Assembly (NCBI RefSeq): GCF_022376445.1
Contig: NW_025955744.1
Coordinates: 1-11,454 of the forward strand
DNA from: Fomitopsis serialis
Taxonomy: Eukaryota > Basidiomycota > Agaricomycetes > Polyporales > Fomitopsidaceae
Reading direction: 5' to 3'
DNA: 11,454 nt
Below the pieces are notes generated by a model, which ran no database searches, was not told the origin of the DNA, and was given only the letters and a program-made list of their open reading frames with translations. Positions 6,369-11,454 of the stretch are shown here, piece by piece. Position 1 is the first letter of the stretch. Every line of letters begins with the position of its first letter. The position numbers were made by a program, and so were the translations under genes.

Positions 6369-9338
6369 ATGGCGAACTTAACAGGTGTACCAGCATTGCC
6401 CATGCCTGGGAGCAAGAGCGCTCCCAAGAAGTTCAAAGGGAAGTATACTGAAGTGAAACTCTTTATCCAGCACTATGAACGTATCTGTGCCAAGCTTGGC
6501 ATAGACTCAGCAAAGGAGCAAATTGAGAATCTGCCTCAATATTGCAACCGTCGAGTACAGAACTTCGTTGAGAGTCTACCATCATACCGTGCCGCGGTAG
6601 CGAACTGGGATACTTTCAAGGCTGATGTTCTCAAGTACTTTGATGCTGACCGAGATGATCGAAGGTACAAGGTGAAGCACCTTGAAGCGTATGTATTGAA
6701 AGCCAGGAAGAAGTCAATGATCAAGAGTCTAGGAACATGGCGAGAGTACACAAGGGACTTCCTAACTATCTCAGGATGGTTAAAGAACAAGGGTCGCATT
6801 TCATCTGATGATGAGGCTCTCTATTTCTGGAAAGGAATCCCTCGTGCTTTCCGCCAAGTTCTAGAGCCACGACTGTTGGCATCCCAGCCAACCTATGACT
6901 TATCAAAGCCATTCAGTATGAGCGACGTGAACCAGAAGGCCGAAGCATTGCTCCAGCGCAACTGCTTCGACAGTGATAGGCTCCCGTCAGATGACGAAGA
7001 TGATTCTAACTCAGATTCTGATTCAGATGACAGTGATACTGACAGTTCCAGCAACTCAGATAGTGACACTGAAGAGGAATCCAAGAAGAAGACTACTTCT
7101 AAGAAGAAGCGTAAGCTTACTAAGAAGAAGCCTGCACATAAGGATCCTGACACAGATGAAGAGGATTCTACCGACCGCAAGAAGGTACAAGCCGCACAGC
7201 GAAAGGCAGCTCGAGAAGATGCAAAGAAGAATGGTGAAGTGGAGGATCTCATCCGTCAGATGAATCGAATGTCAATCAATGACCCAGAATACAAGATATT
7301 GTATTTTCGGGCTTGCACAATGAGCCCATTGGTTGCATCGATCCTCACACCGCCTGGACGACCTAGCATGAGTATGGCCAGCCAATCTATTGCTGGCACA
7401 GCTGGTAACGATAATAAGCCAAGTATGCCGCAAGGTGTTACTAGGCCACCGATGAAGTGTTACGGATGTGGTGGAAGCGGACATGGTATCGGAACTTGCC
7501 CAGAGATTAACACTCTCATTGCCCAAGGTGCTATTGCACGAGATGGGTCCAGGCGGCTCGTCATGAAAGACGGGTCGCGCATTTTCCGAAACATGGATGA
7601 ACCATTCACCATAGCTATCCGGCGACAATCGACTCCGAGCTCTCACTTCATTATGACCGAGCCGAAGCAGTCATACTGCTCGCATGCTACGATCGAAGAG
7701 TATGATTCGGAGGACGAGCCGGTACAGGTACGGAACATTCAGACGGATGAAGGAGAGGATGGTTTCGCATTCAGAGCCGAGCGTACAGCTAAATCTACAC
7801 GCGACGCACGTGAACGTGTAACTAGGAATCCTATCGTGCCACCAGTCACTGTACAGGAGAAGATTGGTAAGACTAAGCCAGCTAGTAGTGGACCAGACAA
7901 ACGTGACGTACCTCCACATCTACCATCCGCATCACAGCCCGCGCCCGACGCAACGCGAACTTCCGCCCGACTACGCGGCGAGCAAGCTCCTCCGATCCCA
8001 GTGCATCGGGGGGACAGAGTCATGCAGCCGACGCAGCCGACTCAGCACGATCGCGTGGGTAGCGAGCCCCCACTCGCATGGAAGACCGCAAGGCCCATAG
8101 ACGTAGCGGCCCGGCAGTTCGATGCAAGTGATGATGACGCTATCATGGAAGACGCGCCATCAGCACGATCGCCGGAGAAAGAGAACGAATCCACTGCACG
8201 TACCGAAAAGGAGAAGACAACTAAGCATGAACCTGTGAAGCGCATCCCGCGCCAGAATCAGGTACAAGCTCAGGTCGACCCCTGGCAGGTTCTGGCCAAG
8301 GTGTTGAACACTCCGGTGACCTTGCCAGTCGGTGAGATATTTGGGGTCTCGAAGGACCTGACTCACAATCTTCAGGAGGTCTTGAAGCCCAAGCCGGCCG
8401 CGAAGAACGTTGTAGCGGCAGCGTTTGTCCCCCGATCGAAAGGCGCGTTAATTTATCTGCGACTAGAAGTGGATGAACGCCCCGTGACGGCGATCATCGA
8501 CACCGGATCTCAGCTAAACATCGCCAGTCGAACGCTCTGGAAGACTCACCTTAATCGCCCAATGGACGTCACCCGATCGTGTCAGATGAATGACGCGAAC
8601 GGAGGGGCGGGAGCCCTGCGTGGACTGGTCGAGAATGTCGTCTTGAAGTGCGGTCGCGTCCCGACGTACGCGAACCTATACATCGGCGACAAGGTGCCGT
8701 TTGACTTGCTGCTCGGACGACCCTGGCAGCGCGGTAACTACGTGAGCATTGACGAACGCGAAGACGGAACATACCTGTTGTTTAAGAACAACCAAATGGA
8801 AGTTCAGCACGAGATCCTCGTAATGCCCGATGGCATTAATCCCGGATGGTCGTATGAGCCCGCGGTATGGCTCGGAAAGGATGGGAAGGTGCCAGCCGGC
8901 CCGACGGACGCGGAACCGTCCACCGTGCTTGCTTGTGGCAGCCCCGCCGCGCTGACCTCCTATGCCGAGCAGTGGCAAGCCTCGCGTGAGTCAGAAAAAG
9001 GAGACGTACTATACGACGACTTACCTGATCAATTGAACGCACCCGCGAGCCCTGACGAAGACACTAAGGTTGGGTGGTTCGATCCCAACCTCCTGACGCG
9101 ACAACTGTATGGCCTCGTGCGGTCCGCGCGCGAGCAAGCGACCCTCGAGCCTAAGGAGCAAATGACTCACCGGTGCGGAGCGCACAGCTTCGCGGACTGC
9201 CCCGCAAAGCTCTCCGAAGCCAAGCGCAGTTCAATAAGTCAGCTCGACAGAAGATGGGACGACTTACATGATGCCAATCCCCAGAACAAACTTCCGCCAA
9301 TCCCATCGCTCCCGACATTCGCGCAGCGGTCCACTTGA
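6369..9338 (+). CDS. ORF1: Gag-protease polyprotein of LTR retrotransposon
   Basis: 989 residues, intact. Residues about 15-190 form the Gag structural domain (KKFKGKYTEVKLFIQHYE, then helical charged sequence with WDTFKADVLKYFD and FWKGIPRAFRQVLEPRL). Residues about 203-235 are a Ser/Asp run and 237-262 a Lys-rich run that could bind nucleic acid or direct nuclear import. One CCHC zinc knuckle, C-X2-C-X4-H-X4-C, uses C364, C367, H372 and C377 and should bind RNA. Residues 440-650 are a low-complexity linker. Residues about 690-800 are a retropepsin-like aspartic protease: catalytic D711-T-G-S, and LLLGRPW at 780-786 in place of the usual ILGR. The tail contains CGAHSFADCP, a partial zinc-knuckle look-alike. 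Gag packages the RNA and the protease cuts the polyprotein in cytoplasmic particles. The first ATG with a strong context is chosen. The last 71 nt overlap ORF2 in the +1 frame. GC content rises markedly along the gene. Confidence 0.93.
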   Translation: MANLTGVPALPMPGSKSAPKKFKGKYTEVKLFIQHYERICAKLGIDSAKEQIENLPQYCNRRVQNFVESLPSYRAAVANWDTFKADVLKYFDADRDDRRYKVKHLEAYVLKARKKSMIKSLGTWREYTRDFLTISGWLKNKGRISSDDEALYFWKGIPRAFRQVLEPRLLASQPTYDLSKPFSMSDVNQKAEALLQRNCFDSDRLPSDDEDDSNSDSDSDDSDTDSSSNSDSDTEEESKKKTTSKKKRKLTKKKPAHKDPDTDEEDSTDRKKVQAAQRKAAREDAKKNGEVEDLIRQMNRMSINDPEYKILYFRACTMSPLVASILTPPGRPSMSMASQSIAGTAGNDNKPSMPQGVTRPPMKCYGCGGSGHGIGTCPEINTLIAQGAIARDGSRRLVMKDGSRIFRNMDEPFTIAIRRQSTPSSHFIMTEPKQSYCSHATIEEYDSEDEPVQVRNIQTDEGEDGFAFRAERTAKSTRDARERVTRNPIVPPVTVQEKIGKTKPASSGPDKRDVPPHLPSASQPAPDATRTSARLRGEQAPPIPVHRGDRVMQPTQPTQHDRVGSEPPLAWKTARPIDVAARQFDASDDDAIMEDAPSARSPEKENESTARTEKEKTTKHEPVKRIPRQNQVQAQVDPWQVLAKVLNTPVTLPVGEIFGVSKDLTHNLQEVLKPKPAAKNVVAAAFVPRSKGALIYLRLEVDERPVTAIIDTGSQLNIASRTLWKTHLNRPMDVTRSCQMNDANGGAGALRGLVENVVLKCGRVPTYANLYIGDKVPFDLLLGRPWQRGNYVSIDEREDGTYLLFKNNQMEVQHEILVMPDGINPGWSYEPAVWLGKDGKVPAGPTDAEPSTVLACGSPAALTSYAEQWQASRESEKGDVLYDDLPDQLNAPASPDEDTKVGWFDPNLLTRQLYGLVRSAREQATLEPKEQMTHRCGAHSFADCPAKLSEAKRSSISQLDRRWDDLHDANPQNKLPPIPSLPTFAQRST

Positions 9339-10590
9339 CATTAGCAAGTCGGATTCGCAATCTCGATGGCCACAAAGAAGGCCGCCTAGCTCAATCCGGT
9401 ATGGGCGTGGAGAGATGGACGCCGAGGTTAATGAGCGAGCTAGGAAGAGGAGGCGGCTTGATATTGAGGGACCAGGGACTGATAACGTGTCCCCTATGCC
9501 GAGGAACACGCCTGCGAACGTTGACGAAGAGGCGCAAGATGAGCGCGCAAGCCGTATCCAGCAAGCAGAATTCAGAGCAAAGCGAGAAGAGATGAAGGAG
9601 GACGAGTTTGAGAGCGAAGACGACCGCGCGAGAGAGAAGTCGCCAGCAGACGCCGGCACCGAGACAGCGGTGCAAGTCGATCGAGGAACGGACGTATCGG
9701 AGAAGATCTGGCTGGGCCCAGGAGATCGCAGATTCGATCTGCAGGCGCCCGTGGCTGTGGCGCGACGCGCGCTGGCTCTCTCTCTCCCTGCGACCTCTAC
9801 CAGTACCCTCGATTCTCGACATGACTCCGCGCTCACGACCTCAAATCGTTACGGGACCATGGGACGACATCGGTTAGGAGTTAGGGGAGGGATAAACGGC
9901 TTAGGTGAGCACCTCCCGCTTTGGTATTTAGCTCGCGCGAGCGAGCACCTTCGTCCGACAACCCAAGTCCATCCCCCGTCCTCCACGCCCGTCATGGCTT
10001 ATCCACGCGGCCCGTCCGGTGTCTCTCTCCCTCCCATCGACCAGATCTTTGAGATCGACCGTCTCCCCGAGTTCGCGCACCAGGACCAGGTCCTCAACGT
10101 GGTCCCCTTCAGCCAGGTTGTCCCCGTTCCGCCGGGCCTGCCACGCGGGTACATCCCGCCGCAGGACCTGTTCCACAGCATGGACCGCGACCGGTTCAGC
10201 TCGGACGTCGTACGCCCCCATCCCTCCTCCGTCATCTCGACCAAGAACGCGCAGGTGCGCGGAGAGCTCGTCGACACGAACGGAAACGAGGTCACAATCG
10301 TAACGCTGGACGACGCGGCCATTACCTACCAGCAGCCAGGCGAGAGCGGAACCAACGCAGCTGGTGTACGAGTCGCCGCCTTCATCTCGAAGAACCCTAA
10401 CGAGCCCAAGCAGGTCGTCACCCCGGGCATCCGCAAGGCCGACTATCCCTTCCATCGCCAGGCGCAGGAGATGCGCGCCCGTCTGCTCGATCCACGCGCA
10501 CACCTCGCGCCTACCCTGCACTCTAGCACGAACCCGTCGCACATCTACCCGCCCGGACATCCGATGCACGCAGCCCATGTTTCCCTGTAA
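9268..10590 (+). CDS. ORF2 of the retrotransposon, unknown function
   Basis: Open frame of 440 codons in the +1 frame relative to ORF1, overlapping it by 71 nt. I recognise no domain. Residues 50-160 are strongly charged, with a basic cluster RKRRR at 59-63 that could be a nuclear localisation or nucleic-acid-binding signal, then acidic/basic helix-like text. From M243 (ATG 9994, G at -3 and +4) the character changes to Pro/Val/Asp-rich folded-looking sequence (LPEFAHQDQVLNVVPFSQVV, EVTIVTLDDAAITYQQ). The frame could be entered by +1 frameshifting from ORF1, by reinitiation at 9268, or the true start could be 9994. The TAA at 10588-10590 is probably not the natural end, since coding-like sequence continues in the -1 frame. 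Reverse transcriptase, integrase and chromodomain signatures are absent. Confidence 0.6.
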   Translation: MMPIPRTNFRQSHRSRHSRSGPLDISKSDSQSRWPQRRPPSSIRYGRGEMDAEVNERARKRRRLDIEGPGTDNVSPMPRNTPANVDEEAQDERASRIQQAEFRAKREEMKEDEFESEDDRAREKSPADAGTETAVQVDRGTDVSEKIWLGPGDRRFDLQAPVAVARRALALSLPATSTSTLDSRHDSALTTSNRYGTMGRHRLGVRGGINGLGEHLPLWYLARASEHLRPTTQVHPPSSTPVMAYPRGPSGVSLPPIDQIFEIDRLPEFAHQDQVLNVVPFSQVVPVPPGLPRGYIPPQDLFHSMDRDRFSSDVVRPHPSSVISTKNAQVRGELVDTNGNEVTIVTLDDAAITYQQPGESGTNAAGVRVAAFISKNPNEPKQVVTPGIRKADYPFHRQAQEMRARLLDPRAHLAPTLHSSTNPSHIYPPGHPMHAAHVSL

Positions 10591-11170
10591 GTGACGACCC
10601 CTTCGCCAACTTCAAGCTACACTTACACGAGCTTGCGAAGGACCCGCCGCCGCCTCTTCCGCGTGCGCGTTCGCGCCGCGGCGGCGTGCCTCCTGCGCTC
10701 GCGCCGCGCAAGCCGTCGGGCTCGCGCACTCCGCGTAACCAGCCGCAGGCCCCGGCCTTCGTCCCACGTCCCAGGCTCCGGCCTTCGTCCCGCGCCCCCA
10801 TCCCAACTCGTATGCGCAGGCCGTGCAGCCTCCGCGCGCGACCACCTCTACTACGGCTATGGCCCCCGCCCCCGGAGCGCCTCCCATCGACCCCTATCAC
10901 CTCTACGCCGGACGCACGCCCTTCCGCCTCCCTCTTCCGGACTCGGACCCGGCCCCTCGCCCAGTTCGACTCGGCTCACCGCTGTTCGCGAAGGCCGTCA
11001 ACGACCTGCGCCCGAACCCATTCATGGACGAGGGTACCGTCTTGAAGACCACGTCCACGGCCCCTTCCTCGCTGCCTCCGCCTACGCCTTCGCCGGTCCC
11101 CTCGATTGCCAGCCGCCGTCCTCCTGCGCCCGCTAACTCACCGCAGTTGCAGTACCCCGGCGACGAGTAG
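10590..11170 (+). pseudogene. Frameshifted continuation of ORF2, Pro-rich tail
   Basis: Immediately across the ORF2 stop, the -1 frame reads SDDPFANFKLHLHELAKDPP and continues to about 10770. The frame then moves by -1 again and continues as QAPAFVPRPHPNSYAQAVQP through DPYHLYAGRTPFRLPLPDSD to a TAG at 11168-11170. The second shift sits inside a tandem QAPAFVPRP repeat: copies at 10746-10771 and 10772-10797 are 26 nt apart instead of 27 and differ only at three third-codon positions, so one C has been lost. The first shift needs one missing base near the TAA. Either this copy is mutated or the assembly has single-base errors in GC-rich DNA. With both shifts ORF2 would be about 630 residues. 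GTAAGT at 10586-10591 also looks like a splice donor. Confidence 0.6.
10746..10797 (+). repeat. Imperfect 26-bp direct duplication encoding QAPAFVPR twice
   Basis: Copy 1 at 10746-10771 and copy 2 at 10772-10797 match at 23 of 26 bases. All three differences are transitions at third codon positions when each copy is read in its own frame, so the encoded QAPAFVPR is unchanged. This indicates an ancestral 27-bp in-frame repeat under protein-level constraint, with later loss of one C from the run at about 10770-10772. Confidence 0.85.
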
Positions 11171-11211
11171 TGCCACGCGCTGGGTCCGCCGCACTCTCCT
11201 CGCATCCGTCC

Positions 11212-11454
11212 ATGCCGGATCTCGAGACCGTGCCGCCGTCAAGTGACGAGGAAGACATGGTACTCGTATCGGACTCCGAAGACCTCGAAGCAAACAAGCG
11301 GACGCGCCGAAGGCGCGTGCTCGCCGCCATTTCAGCACACTCTCAAACGTCGACGAGCTCGACTCCGACGGCGTGGTCATTGACAAAGAGGACCTACCGG
11401 GTGGTAAGTCCGACCCTGCCTTTGAAGTCACATCCGCTAATGGTTGGCCTCCGG
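11212..11454 (+). CDS. ORF3 of the retrotransposon, partial, runs off the window
   Basis: ATG at 11212, 41 nt after the ORF2 stop, starts MPDLETVPPSSDEEDMVLVS and continues SDSEDLEANKRTRRRRVLAA, an acidic then basic N-terminus. Around 11330 the coding look passes to another frame reading STLSNVDELDSDGVVIDKED and on to the end of the window, so either a one-base deletion is present or the frame in use changes. The polymerase region (reverse transcriptase, RNase H, integrase) would be expected in or after this ORF, but none is visible in the 243 bases available. Confidence 0.4.
   Translation, partial: MPDLETVPPSSDEEDMVLVSDSEDLEANKRTRRRRVLAAISAHSQTSTSSTPTAWSLTKRTYRVVSPTLPLKSHPLMVGLR

Larger units (their letters stand above)
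5458..11454 (+). mobile_element. LTR retrotransposon, 5' portion (gag-protease type)
   Basis: An LTR-like promoter region, a candidate primer-binding site, a leader and a long Gag-protease ORF in order show the 5' part of an LTR retrotransposon, followed by ORF2 and the start of ORF3. The zinc knuckle and retropepsin-like protease are diagnostic. The remaining pol domains, polypurine tract and 3' LTR are not in the window. Superfamily (Ty3 versus another) cannot be fixed without reverse transcriptase, although the separate gag-PR ORF resembles elements I associate with Polyporales. The left boundary is uncertain: the LTR could start at 5458 or further left (for example TG at 5318 or 5263). 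Frameshifts in ORF2 suggest the copy is not fully intact. Confidence 0.85.

Noticed and set aside
6893..7252. Ser/Leu/Phe-rich minus-strand ORF opposite ORF1
   Set aside because: It is the antisense shadow of the Ser/Asp and Lys-rich region of the Gag-protease ORF.
9071..9085. GGTTCGATCCCAACC as a tRNA B-box
   Set aside because: It lies inside the ORF1 coding sequence and I found no matching A-box or cloverleaf around it.
9928..10578. 216-codon minus-strand ORF opposite ORF2
   Set aside because: Antisense shadow in GC-rich coding DNA; no start context or domain favours it over ORF2.

Overview
The window looks like transposon-rich, gene-poor DNA from a filamentous basidiomycete, most likely a wood-decay Agaricomycete (Polyporales-like). 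This rests on 48-53 nt introns with GT...CTAAY...AG signals, strongly C/G-ending codons in the gene relics, and a gag-protease retrotransposon of a type I associate with these fungi. That assignment is inference; no taxonomic marker is present.

Left part (1-5.3 kb): low-complexity arrays and broken genes. A helically spaced TCAGA cluster with a 10-bp tandem core lies at 521-669. A purine-rich, G-rich array with 4-bp periodicity lies at about 925-1440 and a pyrimidine-rich, C-rich array with the same periodicity at about 2290-2800, so the two face each other in inverted orientation around about 850 bp with no recognisable gene. The second array ends in six exact-length 16-bp units. Directly after it comes a clear relic of a penta-EF-hand (ALG-2/sorcin-type) calcium-binding protein: two short introns, two EF loops, one of them broken by a single missing base, and no ends. 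A TCTGA-rich stretch with a perfect hairpin and CTAG follows (3489-3628). From 3781 to 5260 there are coding-like pieces in shifting frames, including a possible two-exon small gene, which I cannot name.

Right part (about 5.46-11.45 kb): the 5' portion of an LTR retrotransposon. It has a probable 5' LTR with a TATA box, a candidate primer-binding site directly after ACATCA, a leader, and a 989-residue ORF1. ORF1 carries a Gag domain, an acidic/basic linker, one CCHC zinc knuckle and a retropepsin-like protease with DTGS. ORF1 overlaps ORF2 in the +1 frame by 71 nt. ORF2 is of unknown function and is broken by two frameshifts; one is pinpointed by a 9-residue tandem repeat that lost a single C. 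A third ORF begins at 11212 and runs off the window. No reverse transcriptase, RNase H, integrase or 3' LTR is visible; they must lie downstream or be absent.

The retroelement genes would act together: Gag and protease build and mature the particle, ORF2 supplies something unknown, and polymerase functions would come from further 3'. The least explained parts are ORF2 and the nested, roughly mirror-symmetric repeat architecture of the left part.
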